Shown one piece after another: positions 7,708 to 16,413 of a DNA stretch of 64,000 nucleotides; within the stretch, counting starts at the first letter, position 1; every line of letters starts with the position of its first letter. Origin of the DNA: Thalassobius sp002708925 (GTDB lineage Bacteria > Pseudomonadota > Alphaproteobacteria > Rhodobacterales > Rhodobacteraceae); assembly GCF_049803795.1 (NCBI RefSeq), contig NZ_JBNAGJ010000003.1, forward strand, positions 186,001 through 250,000. The letters are read 5' to 3'. The translations under genes and the position numbers were made by a program. Under the pieces are notes generated by a model. It ran no database searches, was not told the origin of the DNA, and worked only from the letters and a program-made list of their open reading frames with translations.

Positions 7708-9603
7708 ATGCACTACCGCAAGGAAATCGACGGCTTACGCGCGGTGGCGGTGCTGCCTGTGATCCTGTTCCACGCGGGGCTTGATCTGTTTTCGGGCGGT
7801 TTTGTCGGGGTTGACGTTTTCTTTGTGATTTCGGGGTTTCTGATCACCCGCATCATCGCCGAGGAGCTGGAGCGGGGGCAATTCTCGGTTCTGCGGTTTT
7901 ACGAAAGACGCGCCCGGCGCATCCTGCCGGCGCTGTTCTGTGTGGTTGCAGCGACCAGCGTTGCGGCTTTGGTGTTGATGCTGCCCTATCAGTTGCAGGC
8001 GTTCGGGCAGGGGCTGGGCGGCGTTGCTGGGTTTTTCTCGAATATCGTGTTCTGGCGGCAGAGCGGCTATTTCGCGGCAGCGGCCGAGCTGAACCCGCTG
8101 CTCCACACCTGGAGCCTGTCTGTCGAAGAGCAGTTCTATCTGTTCATACCGCTGATCATGGCCGGGCTCTGGGGAAGAGTGCACCGGCGCACAGTTGGCG
8201 CGGTTCTGGCCGCCGGGTTTCTGGTGTCGCTGGTTCTGGCACAGCTGCTGACCGGGCGGATGCCGGGGGCCAGTTTCTATCTGCTGCCGACCCGCGCGTG
8301 GGAGCTTCTGGCCGGATCGCTGCTGGCGCTGTGGATGATGCGCCGCCCTGCGCCGGCGGGTGGATTGCCCGGTTTGCTGGCCTTGATCGGCCTTGGCGCG
8401 ATCGGAGCATCGGTTCTGCTGTATTCCGCGGCCACGCCGTTTCCGTCGCTGTGGACGCTGGTGCCGGTTCTGGGGACGCTGGCCGTTCTGTACGGCGCAC
8501 GGGCCGAGAACTGGGCAGGGCGCGTGTTGTCGCTGCGCTGGATCGTCGGGATCGGGCTGATCAGCTATTCGGCCTATCTGTGGCATCAGCCGCTGTTTGC
8601 CTTTGCCCGGATGCTGGATGCGGATATGCACCCGCCGCTGGCAGAGATGCTGGGGCTGTCGGGGCTGGCGCTGCTGCTGGCCTGGGGCAGCTGGGCCTTT
8701 GTTGAACGCCCCTTCCGCCGGGGCGGGTTTCTGACGCGCGGGCAGGTATTCGGCGCGTCGGGGGCGGGGCTTGTGGCGATGGCGGTTCTGGGCGGCGCTT
8801 TGATTGTCAGCCACGGCCTGCCGGGCAGATTCCCCGCACCGCAAAGAGCCTGGATCACCGAACCGCCCAAGACCTATGCGCGCTATGTGACAGCCGGGTA
8901 TGATGGCGTGCGGGGGCGGCCTCTGTCGGACAGCCGGCCCAATCTTGTTCTGGTCGGAGACAGCTTCAGCCAGGATTTCTTTAATATTCTGGCCGAGTCC
9001 GATCTGTTGCGCGATCATGCGGTCACGGCGATTTATGTCCCGGCGCGGTGCCAGATTCACTTTGGGCAGCCGGCCGCGCAGACACGCCTTCATATCGCGC
9101 CGCAGGATCGCCGGATGTGCGAGCAGCGGGCGCTCAGCCCCGCGCAGGTGCAGACCATGCGGCAGGCGGATGTTCTGGTGCTGTCGGCGCGCTGGACCGG
9201 CTGGGCCGCCGCGCTGTTGCCGCAAAGCCTGCGCGCGATGAACCTGCCAGCCGATCAACGTCTGCTGGTCATCGGCCCTAAGGAATTCGAGCTGAACCGG
9301 CGCGCGCTGCTGGACGTGGACCCCGCGCAGGCCGCACAGCTGCGCCGGGTGCCCTCGGATGAGGTGCGGCAGGTTAACCGGGCTTTGCAGGCCCAGCTGC
9401 CGGCCGGGGCGTTCGTGGATATTCTGGGCACGGTCTGCGCGCAGGGCTGCCCGATTTTCACCGAAAACGGGGCGTTGATTTCTTATGACGGGTTACATCT
9501 GACCCAGGAGGGCGCGGCATTCATCGGCGCAATTCTGGCGCAAGCCCATCCGCTTGGCCCGGCTCAGCCAGCGGGTGAAGGGGGGCGCTATTCTGCGCCA
9601 TAG
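7708..9603 (+). CDS. Acyltransferase 3 family membrane protein with C-terminal SGNH domain
   Basis: 631 residues from ATG 7708 (MHYRKEIDGLRAVAVLPVIL). The family signature is clear in GGFVGVDVFFVISGFLIT, FYERRARRILPALF and LHTWSLSVEEQFYLF. About ten membrane segments cover residues 10-380. The C-terminal half is an SGNH-like domain with LVLVGDSFSQDF (Ser block, about residue 417) and DGLHLT (Asp-His block, about residue 593). OafA/OatA-like proteins of this build O-acetylate surface polysaccharides, so the role is probably cell-envelope glycan acylation. The frame is open upstream to 7561 without a good start. The 3' end overlaps the convergent LysR gene by 16 bases. Confidence 0.9.
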   Translation: MHYRKEIDGLRAVAVLPVILFHAGLDLFSGGFVGVDVFFVISGFLITRIIAEELERGQFSVLRFYERRARRILPALFCVVAATSVAALVLMLPYQLQAFGQGLGGVAGFFSNIVFWRQSGYFAAAAELNPLLHTWSLSVEEQFYLFIPLIMAGLWGRVHRRTVGAVLAAGFLVSLVLAQLLTGRMPGASFYLLPTRAWELLAGSLLALWMMRRPAPAGGLPGLLALIGLGAIGASVLLYSAATPFPSLWTLVPVLGTLAVLYGARAENWAGRVLSLRWIVGIGLISYSAYLWHQPLFAFARMLDADMHPPLAEMLGLSGLALLLAWGSWAFVERPFRRGGFLTRGQVFGASGAGLVAMAVLGGALIVSHGLPGRFPAPQRAWITEPPKTYARYVTAGYDGVRGRPLSDSRPNLVLVGDSFSQDFFNILAESDLLRDHAVTAIYVPARCQIHFGQPAAQTRLHIAPQDRRMCEQRALSPAQVQTMRQADVLVLSARWTGWAAALLPQSLRAMNLPADQRLLVIGPKEFELNRRALLDVDPAQAAQLRRVPSDEVRQVNRALQAQLPAGAFVDILGTVCAQGCPIFTENGALISYDGLHLTQEGAAFIGAILAQAHPLGPAQPAGEGGRYSAP

Positions 9604-10550
9604 GTGCGTGTCTCGATGTCGATTTCTGCAATCCAGGCCTCGCAGGCGGATAAGAAGGCCGTTTCAGCATCGGACTGGCGACGCGCTGGATTGGTGATCA
9701 GGTAGATGTTCACCATCGGCAGCGCATCATAGGGCGGCAATTGGCGAATGTGCCCGGCGGCCACATCATGTTTGGCAACATGCAGCGGCAATGCTCCAAC
9801 CCCGATATTGGCCATTATCATGCGCCGGATTTCATTCAGACTGGACGACACCCCACGCCAGGTATTGGCCAGGCCCACACGGGCGCGAAGGCGCGAAATG
9901 GCCTCTAGCGGGCCGCCCTCTGCTTCGGTCTGGAAGGCGACAAAGGGCTCGCCGACCAGATCTTCGGGGGCGATTGTCTGGGCATGAAACAATGGATGAC
10001 GCGCCCCGCAATACAGCCCAAAAAATTCACGATACAGCACCATGGTTTTCAGGTTCTGCGGCATTGTGGACAGCAGACAAATGCCGAAACTCGCCCGGTT
10101 CTGCGCGATCATGGTCTCGACATCTTCGCTTTCGTACACGGTAAAGGAATAGGTAACCTGCGGGTGCTCGGAGGAGAACAGATGCAGGAAATCCTCGAAA
10201 TGATTGGAGATGACGGAACTGGTGATGGCAATCGAAAGATGCCCCCGCAATTCGGTGTTGTCCGAGTCAAGCAGCGAGGGCAGCTGCGAAACGGTGCCGA
10301 AAATCTTGGCGCATTCCGTGTAAAGCGCCTGGCCCGAGCGCGTGATGGTAAATTCGTTCGGCTTGCGGATGACCAGCGTCTTGCCGGTGGTTTGCTCTAG
10401 GCGTTTCAAAGCCGCCGAAACGGTGGGCTGTTTCAGCCCCAGAAAGTCGGCCGCTTTAGAAATGCCGCGTTGCTCGACCACGACCATGAAGGTGCGCAGC
10501 AGGTTCCAGTCGAGATTCCAGGGAAAGCGCTGTTGATGCGGAAGGCTCAT
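9588..10550 (-). CDS. LysR family transcriptional regulator
   Basis: 320 residues. The N-terminal winged helix-turn-helix spans about residues 14-73 (NLLRTFMVVVEQRGISKAAD, then LKQPTVSAALKRLEQTTGK). A LysR-type effector domain follows from about residue 95. It is divergent from the amino-acid transporter operon beginning at 10691, with a perfect 8-bp inverted repeat at 10586-10611 between the two starts. That arrangement suggests it is the local activator, responding to the imported substrate or a product. Confidence 0.9.
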   Translation of the reverse strand: MSLPHQQRFPWNLDWNLLRTFMVVVEQRGISKAADFLGLKQPTVSAALKRLEQTTGKTLVIRKPNEFTITRSGQALYTECAKIFGTVSQLPSLLDSDNTELRGHLSIAITSSVISNHFEDFLHLFSSEHPQVTYSFTVYESEDVETMIAQNRASFGICLLSTMPQNLKTMVLYREFFGLYCGARHPLFHAQTIAPEDLVGEPFVAFQTEAEGGPLEAISRLRARVGLANTWRGVSSSLNEIRRMIMANIGVGALPLHVAKHDVAAGHIRQLPPYDALPMVNIYLITNPARRQSDAETAFLSACEAWIAEIDIETRTYGAE

Positions 10551-10585
10551 AGGTTTTATCTATGTTCAAGGTAGCTAATATTTAT

Positions 10586-10611
10586 TTGCACGATATTTGC
10601 GAGTCGTGCAA
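10586..10611. promoter_or_regulatory. Candidate LysR operator dyad
   Basis: TTGCACGA (10586-10593) and TCGTGCAA (10604-10611) form a perfect 8-bp inverted repeat with a 10-base spacer. The dyad lies between the divergent LysR gene and the transporter operon, where LysR recognition sites are normally found. Confidence 0.55.
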
Positions 10612-10690
10612 GCTCACTCAAAGCGGGGCCGCCCGCCTTGAGTGATCGGGCAGAAAAGCCCCGGCATTTCTTTCAACAGGAGACACATTT

Positions 10691-11467
10691 ATGACCTTGC
10701 GACGTACCGTCCTGAAATCCGCTGTTGCCGCAGCGGGCCTTGCCATCTTTGGCATGAGCACCGCCACCGCCGAGGAACTGGACACCCTGAAAGACAAAGG
10801 CGTGATCCGCATCGCCATGTCCGGCGCTTATCCTCCGTTCAACTTCGTGAATGACGCAAACCAGGTTGTCGGGTTCGATCCGGCCATCGGCACCGAAATC
10901 GCCAAACGCATGGGGCTGGAGGCGGAAATCGTCACCACGGCCTGGGACGGGATCATCGGCGGGCTGCTGGCCAACAAATACGACGCAATCGTCGGGTCCA
11001 TGACGATCACGGCAGAGCGCGACGAAGTCGTTGATTTCGTGGGGCCGTATTATTCGGACAAGCGGGCCATCTTCACCAAGCCGGGCTCTGGTATTTCCAG
11101 CCTGGAAGATCTCGAAGGTAAAAAGGTTGGCCTGACCCTGGGGGAAACCCACGAGGACTGGGCGCGGGAAAAAGGCTATGACGTCAAGACCTACAAGGGC
11201 CTGCCCGAGCTTCTGCTGGAACTGGAAAACGGGCGTGTCGATGCCATCGTGAACGATTCGATCGCGGCGATTCTGGCCATGACCGAAAAAGGCCAGGAGT
11301 TTGAAATGTTCGGCGATCCGACCACCGAACCGTTCGGCGCAGGTATCGCGATCCGCGAAGGCAATCCGCAGTTGGCCGCACAAATGCAGGCGGCGCTTCA
11401 GTCAATGATGGACGACGGAACATATGTTGCCATCGCCAAGGAATGGATCGGCGCCGATATTCGCTGA
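10691..11467 (+). CDS. Polar amino-acid ABC transporter, periplasmic substrate-binding protein
   Basis: 258 residues. A signal peptide is clear (MTLRRTVLKSAVAAAGLAIF, cleavage near ATAEE). The mature part has the family 3 solute-binding pattern: GVIRIAMSGAYPPFNFVND, VGFDPAIGTEIAKRMG and DGIIGGLLANKYDAIVGSMT. It captures an amino acid or analogue in the periplasm for the two permeases and ATPase downstream. It is the first gene of the operon behind the LysR dyad. A strong stem-loop follows its stop at 11482-11513. Confidence 0.93.
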   Translation: MTLRRTVLKSAVAAAGLAIFGMSTATAEELDTLKDKGVIRIAMSGAYPPFNFVNDANQVVGFDPAIGTEIAKRMGLEAEIVTTAWDGIIGGLLANKYDAIVGSMTITAERDEVVDFVGPYYSDKRAIFTKPGSGISSLEDLEGKKVGLTLGETHEDWAREKGYDVKTYKGLPELLLELENGRVDAIVNDSIAAILAMTEKGQEFEMFGDPTTEPFGAGIAIREGNPQLAAQMQAALQSMMDDGTYVAIAKEWIGADIR

Positions 11468-11481
11468 TGGTTTCTGGTCAA

Positions 11482-11513
11482 GAATGCCCTCTTTTTAATC
11501 GAAGAGGGCATTC
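11482..11513 (+). promoter_or_regulatory. Intercistronic stem-loop after the binding-protein gene
   Basis: A perfect 12-bp stem, GAATGCCCTCTT (11482-11493) with AAGAGGGCATTC (11502-11513), and an 8-base loop. No T-run follows, so it is less likely to be a complete intrinsic terminator. Such hairpins between binding-protein and permease genes commonly stabilise the upstream message or attenuate read-through. Confidence 0.65.
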
Positions 11514-11618
11514 ATCGAACCAGTGCCAGACTGGCGGGGCCGGGCATCTGACGCGTCAAATGCGTGCTGCCGCCTGTCATCTGCACCGGGATCGCGGACG
11601 TTATACAAAGGGCGAAGC

Positions 11619-12266
11619 ATGGACTTCGAACTGATGCAGAAGGTTTTTCCGTTTTTTCTGGAAGCGGCCTGGGTCACAATTCTTTTGTCATTATTGACGG
11701 CCATCCTTGGCCTGATCTGCGGGGGGCTGGGGGCCGCAGCGCGCTTGTCCCGTTTTCGGGCACTGCGCTTTGTCGGAGCGGCGTATGTCAGCCTTATTCG
11801 TGGCACTCCGGCGCTGATCCAGCTGTTTATCCTGTATTTCGGAGGGCCGCAGATAGGCATTCAGCTGGACGCGTTTCAGGCCGGGGTGATCGGTCTGGGC
11901 TTCAATGCCGGTGCCTATATGACAGAGACCATCCGCGGGGCGATCGTGTCCATCGACAAAGGACAACGCGAGGCCGCCCGGACGTTGGGGCTCAGCCAGT
12001 GGCAGGCCATGTACAAAGTGATCCTGCCGCAGGCCGCGCGCCTGATGGTGCGCCCGCTTGGCGTGAACCTGAACATGCTGATCAAAGCCACGGCTTTGGT
12101 GGCGGCGATTTCGGTGATCGAGCTGACCTACACGGCGCAACGCTACATCGGTTCAACCTACAAACCCTTCGAGATGTTCCTGCTGGCGGGGATTCTCTAC
12201 ATGATCATCATCTACGCGACTGGCCGGGGCGTTGCCTGGCTGGACCGTAAAGTCCAGATCACCTAA
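11619..12266 (+). CDS. Amino-acid ABC transporter permease (HisM/GlnP type)
   Basis: 215 residues from ATG 11619, with AAAGGGCGA upstream; the frame is open from 11523. Hydrophobic segments fill the protein. The ATPase-contacting EAA loop reads EAARTLGLSQWQAMYKVILP, the pattern of polar amino-acid permeases. SLIRGTPALIQLFILYFGG is also typical. It pairs with the permease at 12284, probably as a heterodimer in the inner membrane. Confidence 0.92.
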   Translation: MDFELMQKVFPFFLEAAWVTILLSLLTAILGLICGGLGAAARLSRFRALRFVGAAYVSLIRGTPALIQLFILYFGGPQIGIQLDAFQAGVIGLGFNAGAYMTETIRGAIVSIDKGQREAARTLGLSQWQAMYKVILPQAARLMVRPLGVNLNMLIKATALVAAISVIELTYTAQRYIGSTYKPFEMFLLAGILYMIIIYATGRGVAWLDRKVQIT

Positions 12267-12283
12267 CCGGGAAAGATAGTCAC

Positions 12284-12940
12284 ATGGGTCTCGATTTCTC
12301 TATTATTCCCAAATACATGGATGTGGTGCTGCTGGGCGCGCTATGGACCGTCGGCATCACCGTCGCGGCCGCGGCGCTTAGCTTCATCGGCGGGGTTTTC
12401 TTTGCGGTTGTCGCGCTATATGCGCCCTGGATCGTGCGCCAGCCGTTTCGTCTGATCGAATGGGTGTTCATGGGCACGCCGCTGCTGTTGCAGTTATTCC
12501 TGATCTATTTCGGTCTGGTCCAGATCGGCGTCGATCTGCCCGCTTTTGTGGCCGGTGTGATCGGTCTGGGGCTTCATTTCGCGGTCTATAACTCCGAGCT
12601 GATCCAGACCGCCATTCTGGCCGTTGACAAAGGCCAGATGGAGGCCGCCCGCACCCTGGGGCTAAGCCGCGGACAGGCCCTGCGCAAAGTCGTGGTGCCG
12701 CAGGCCGTGCGCGACGTCATCCCGCCCATCAGCAACAACATGATCGCCCTGCTGAAGGACAGCGCGCTGGTGTCCGTCATCGGCGTCAGCGAACTGACCC
12801 TGTCGGCCCAACGCGCCATCGGCAAGACATATCGGCCGTTTGAATTCTATCTGCTGGCTGCGGCGATCTACTACACAATCAACCTGGCCATGGAATGGGT
12901 GCAGCGCAAAGTCGAACGCCGCATTTCCATTTCGCGCTGA
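12284..12940 (+). CDS. Amino-acid ABC transporter permease, second subunit
   Basis: 218 residues starting 17 bases after the first permease. It has a multi-helix membrane profile, the conserved EWVFMGTPLLLQLFLIYFG stretch, and an EAA loop in MEAARTLGLSRGQALRKVVV. Together with the neighbouring permease, ATPase and binding protein it completes a polar amino-acid importer. Confidence 0.92.
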   Translation: MGLDFSIIPKYMDVVLLGALWTVGITVAAAALSFIGGVFFAVVALYAPWIVRQPFRLIEWVFMGTPLLLQLFLIYFGLVQIGVDLPAFVAGVIGLGLHFAVYNSELIQTAILAVDKGQMEAARTLGLSRGQALRKVVVPQAVRDVIPPISNNMIALLKDSALVSVIGVSELTLSAQRAIGKTYRPFEFYLLAAAIYYTINLAMEWVQRKVERRISISR

Positions 12941-12954
12941 CACAAGAGGCCATC

Positions 12955-13725
12955 ATGAGCGACCAACAACATTTCGTCGAAATCCGTCACGCCCAGAAAT
13001 CCTTTGGCAAGCTTGAGGTTCTCAAGGACATCAGCCTGACCGTCGAACGCGGGCAGATCGTGGGGATTATCGGCTCTTCTGGGTCTGGGAAATCCACGCT
13101 ATTGCGCGCGATCAACGATCTGGACCCGCTGACAGGAGGCGAAATCTGGCTGGATGGCGTACAGGTGAACAAGACGCTGCCGCACCGGAAATATGAAAAG
13201 CATATCAATGAGATGCGCCAGCATGTCGGGATGGTGTTCCAGCATTTCAACCTGTTTCCGCATATGACCGTGCGGGAAAACGTGACCATGGCGCCGATGC
13301 TGCTGAAAGGTCTCAGCGCGGACGAGGCCAACGAACTGGCCAGGCAGCAGCTGGATCATGTCGGCATGTTGGAGCGGATAGATTACTATCCCTCGCAATT
13401 GTCGGGGGGCCAAAAACAGCGGGTCGCGATTGCGCGCGCTCTGGCGATGAAACCCAAGCTGATGCTGTTTGACGAAGCGACCTCGGCCCTTGATCCGGAA
13501 CTGGTGGAAGAGGTCAACCAGGTCATGAAACGGCTGGCCGAAGAAAACATGACCATGATCATCGTCACTCATGAAATGGATTTCGCGGCGTCTGTCTGTG
13601 ACCGTGTGCTGTTCATGGACAAGGGCGTTGTCGTCGAAGAGGGCCCGCCCGAGGTGATCTTTAAAAACCCGACCCAGGAAAGAACCCGCGAATTTCTACG
13701 CAAACATATCGAAGGTGCGTCGTGA
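12955..13725 (+). CDS. Amino-acid ABC transporter ATP-binding protein
   Basis: 256 residues from ATG 12955, preceded by AAGAGG. The Walker A motif is IIGSSGSGKSTLLRAI, the Q-loop lies in MVFQHFNLFPH, the signature is LSGGQKQRVAIARALA, and Walker B is LMLFDEATSALDPE. A switch histidine follows in IVTHEMDFA. It is of the GlnQ/HisP type and energises the permease pair. Its last codon overlaps the GTG of the aminotransferase gene by 4 bases, tying transport to catabolism. Confidence 0.94.
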   Translation: MSDQQHFVEIRHAQKSFGKLEVLKDISLTVERGQIVGIIGSSGSGKSTLLRAINDLDPLTGGEIWLDGVQVNKTLPHRKYEKHINEMRQHVGMVFQHFNLFPHMTVRENVTMAPMLLKGLSADEANELARQQLDHVGMLERIDYYPSQLSGGQKQRVAIARALAMKPKLMLFDEATSALDPELVEEVNQVMKRLAEENMTMIIVTHEMDFAASVCDRVLFMDKGVVVEEGPPEVIFKNPTQERTREFLRKHIEGAS

Positions 13726-15074
13726 GCGAAGATTCCTTTCTCTTTTACCAAAGCCGCACCCCGCGCCCGTTTCTTAGCCATGGCGAGGGCATCTACCTGT
13801 ATGATGAAAGCGGCAAACGCTATATTGACGGATCGTCAGGGGCGATGGTGTCCAACATCGGCCATTCCAACCGGACGGTTCTGAATAAGATCAAGGCGCA
13901 GATGGATAAGGCCACTTTTGGCTACCGCCTGCATTTCCGTACCCACCCGTCAGAGGATCTGGCCGCGAAAACCGTTGCAATGACTCCGGCGGGGCTGGAT
14001 CGCGTGTTCTTTGTGTCCGGCGGCTCCGAAGCCGTGGAAAGCGCGGTGAAACTGGCGCGCCAATATGCGCTGACCCAGGGGCAGGGCAGCCGCCACAAGG
14101 TGATTTCCCGCTTTCCGTCTTATCATGGCTGCACTCTTGGGGCTTTGGATCTGACGGGCTACGATCCGCTGCGTGAACCGTTCGCGCCCATGATGGAAGG
14201 TATGCCCAAGATCACGGCCCCTGCCACCTATCTGGATCGCGATAACCTGAGCGAAGAGCAGCGGGGCCTGAAATATGCCGAGCTGCTGCGGGACAAGATC
14301 CTTGCCGAAGGGCCGGAAAATGTGCTGGCCTTTCTGATGGAGCCCGTGGGCGGTGCCTCGACCGGGGCGCTTGTGGCTCCGGACAGCTATTATGGCCGGG
14401 TGCGTGAAATCTGTGACGAGTTCGGCGTTCTGCTGATCTACGATGAGGTCATGACCGGCGCGGGCCGGACGGGTAAGTTTCTGGCCGCGGAACATTGGGG
14501 TATAACGCCCGATATCGTGGCCATGTCCAAAGGGTTCGGGGCGGGCTATGCGCCGCTGGGGGCCATCATCGCCGGCGCGCGGCTGGTCGAGCCGGTTCTG
14601 GATGCGGGCGGGTTTCTGCATGGCTTTACCTATGCGGGGAATCCGCTGGCCTGCGCGGCCGGTCTGGCCGTGCTGGAAGAGATGGAAGACCACGGCCTGA
14701 TCGAAAACGCAGCCTGTATGGGAGAGGTCTTGCTGGCGCAGCTGCGCGCGTTGATGGACCGCTATCCCTTTATCGGGGATGTCCGGGGCAAGGGGCTTCT
14801 GACGGCGTTCGAGTTCGTCGCGGATCGCGATACGATGGCGCCTTTGCCGCCAGAAATGGATGCCTATGCGCGGCTGGTCGAGCTGGCGTATGAACGGGGG
14901 CTGATCATTTATTCCCGTCGCACGCGCGGGGGCACGGCAGGGGATCATTTCCTGATCGCGCCGCCTTTGATCATCACGGCCGAACAGATTGCAGAGATAA
15001 TGGCCATCCTGCGAGAGGCTCTGGATGCTTTCGCCCAACAGACCGGCCTGCCGGTGCAGGAGGAAGCCGCGTGA
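13722..15074 (+). CDS. Class III pyridoxal-phosphate aminotransferase
   Basis: 450 residues from a GTG start overlapping the ATPase stop. The class III signature covers IYDEVMTGAGRTGKFLAAEH, with the cofactor-contacting Asp, and the PLP lysine is in AMSKGFGAGYAPLGA. VFFVSGGSEAVESAVKLAR and SRFPSYHGCTLGAL match omega/beta-amino-acid transaminases. Class III enzymes act on amino groups away from the carboxylate as well as on diamines. The next genes handle a 3-oxoacid, so transamination of a beta-amino acid is a reasonable reading, though other substrates are possible. Confidence 0.9.
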   Translation: MSEDSFLFYQSRTPRPFLSHGEGIYLYDESGKRYIDGSSGAMVSNIGHSNRTVLNKIKAQMDKATFGYRLHFRTHPSEDLAAKTVAMTPAGLDRVFFVSGGSEAVESAVKLARQYALTQGQGSRHKVISRFPSYHGCTLGALDLTGYDPLREPFAPMMEGMPKITAPATYLDRDNLSEEQRGLKYAELLRDKILAEGPENVLAFLMEPVGGASTGALVAPDSYYGRVREICDEFGVLLIYDEVMTGAGRTGKFLAAEHWGITPDIVAMSKGFGAGYAPLGAIIAGARLVEPVLDAGGFLHGFTYAGNPLACAAGLAVLEEMEDHGLIENAACMGEVLLAQLRALMDRYPFIGDVRGKGLLTAFEFVADRDTMAPLPPEMDAYARLVELAYERGLIIYSRRTRGGTAGDHFLIAPPLIITAEQIAEIMAILREALDAFAQQTGLPVQEEAA

Positions 15075-15763
15075 AACTACCCGATAAACGCTGTGGGATG
15101 GCGCAGGCTGTCTCGCTGATCAAGGATGGCGATACGGTCATGGTGGGGGGCTTTGGCGTGCCCGGCACACCGATGGCACTGATCCACGCGCTGGTGGCGC
15201 ATGGGGCCGGTAATCTGACAGTGGTGAAAAACGACGCCAACGAGCCCGACATGGGCATCGACCACCTGTTGCAAAGCGGTCAGGTGGCGCGGTTGATTAC
15301 CACGCATCTGGGGCTGAACACTCATGCGATTGGCCTGATGAACAGCGGCGCGCTGGAAGTGGAGTTCAACGCCCAAGGCATCCTGGCCGAGCGCATCCGC
15401 GCAGGGGGCGCGGGGCTTGGCGGCGTGCTGAGTGACATCGGTATCGGCACTGAACTGAGCGACGGCAAGCAGACGGTCCAGATCAATGGCAAAACGCATG
15501 TGGTGGAAACCGCTTTGCGCGCGGATGTCGCGCTGATCCATGCGGAGCGTGCGGATTATTTTGGCAATCTGGCCTATGTGGCCACCGCGCAGAACTTCAA
15601 CCCGCTGATGGCCATGGCGGCCGATCGGGTGATTGCCGAGGCCGAAACCGTGCTGCCTCTGGGGGGGCTGGATGCCAACCAGGTGCACACTGCCGGCGTG
15701 TTTGTCGATCATCTCGCCGAATTGGGTGCCCTGAGCAAGGAATACGCCGTTGTCCAACGCTAG
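15071..15763 (+). CDS. 3-oxoacid CoA-transferase, subunit A
   Basis: 230 residues, GTG start overlapping the aminotransferase stop by 4 bases. The glycine-rich VMVGGFGVPGTPMALIHAL pattern is typical of the AtoD/PcaI/ScoA alpha subunit. It forms a complex with the next gene product and moves CoA from a donor such as succinyl-CoA to a 3-oxoacid. The position directly after an aminotransferase suggests that the 3-oxoacid is the transamination product. Confidence 0.9.
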   Translation: MKLPDKRCGMAQAVSLIKDGDTVMVGGFGVPGTPMALIHALVAHGAGNLTVVKNDANEPDMGIDHLLQSGQVARLITTHLGLNTHAIGLMNSGALEVEFNAQGILAERIRAGGAGLGGVLSDIGIGTELSDGKQTVQINGKTHVVETALRADVALIHAERADYFGNLAYVATAQNFNPLMAMAADRVIAEAETVLPLGGLDANQVHTAGVFVDHLAELGALSKEYAVVQR

Positions 15764-16400
15764 AGAACGAATGATTGCCCGCGCCGCAGGTGAAATCGCG
15801 CCGGGCATGGTGGTCAATCTGGGAATTGGCCTGCCCACCAAAGTGGTGGAATACCTTGCGCCTGACTGTGCCGTGTGCCTGCATACTGAAAACGGTTTGA
15901 CGGGCATCGGGCCCAGACTGGCCCCGGATCGGGCGGATCGAAACCTGATTGATGCGGGCGGGGCCTATGTGTCCACCGTGCCGGGATCGGCGTTTTTTGA
16001 CAGTGCTACCAGCTTTGCCATGGTGCGCTCGGGGCGGCTGGATCTGACCATGCTGGGCGCCTTTGAGGTCAGCGCCGGGGGCGATCTGGCCAATTGGAAA
16101 ATTCCGGGCAAATTCAGCCCCGGTGTGGGCGGCGGTATCGAACTGGCGCAGAAGGCGCGGCGCGTGGTGGTCCTGACGACTCATACCGATCGGCAGGGCA
16201 ATCCCAAGCTCAAGGCCGAGTGCAGCCTGCCGCTTACGGCCAGAGGCTGCGTTGCGCGGGTGTTCACGGATATGGCCGTGGTCGATGTCACGCCGCAGGG
16301 GTTCGTGCTGCGCGAAATCGCCAAGGGGCTTTGTGCGCAGGACGTGATCGAAGCCACCGACGCGCCGCTTCTTGTGGCCGATGATCTGCAATATTTCTGA
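15750..16400 (+). CDS. 3-oxoacid CoA-transferase, subunit B
   Basis: 216 residues from a TTG at 15750 that overlaps subunit A by 14 bases; an ATG at 15771 is an alternative giving 209 residues. Alignment with family N-termini (RERMIARAAGEI before VVNLGIGLPTKV) favours the longer form. The catalytic glutamate lies in the ENGLTGIG motif, as in AtoA/PcaJ. It supplies the active site of the heteromeric CoA-transferase. Confidence 0.9.
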   Translation: MSNARERMIARAAGEIAPGMVVNLGIGLPTKVVEYLAPDCAVCLHTENGLTGIGPRLAPDRADRNLIDAGGAYVSTVPGSAFFDSATSFAMVRSGRLDLTMLGAFEVSAGGDLANWKIPGKFSPGVGGGIELAQKARRVVVLTTHTDRQGNPKLKAECSLPLTARGCVARVFTDMAVVDVTPQGFVLREIAKGLCAQDVIEATDAPLLVADDLQYF

Positions 16401-16413
16401 AAGGTAGAGCCCC

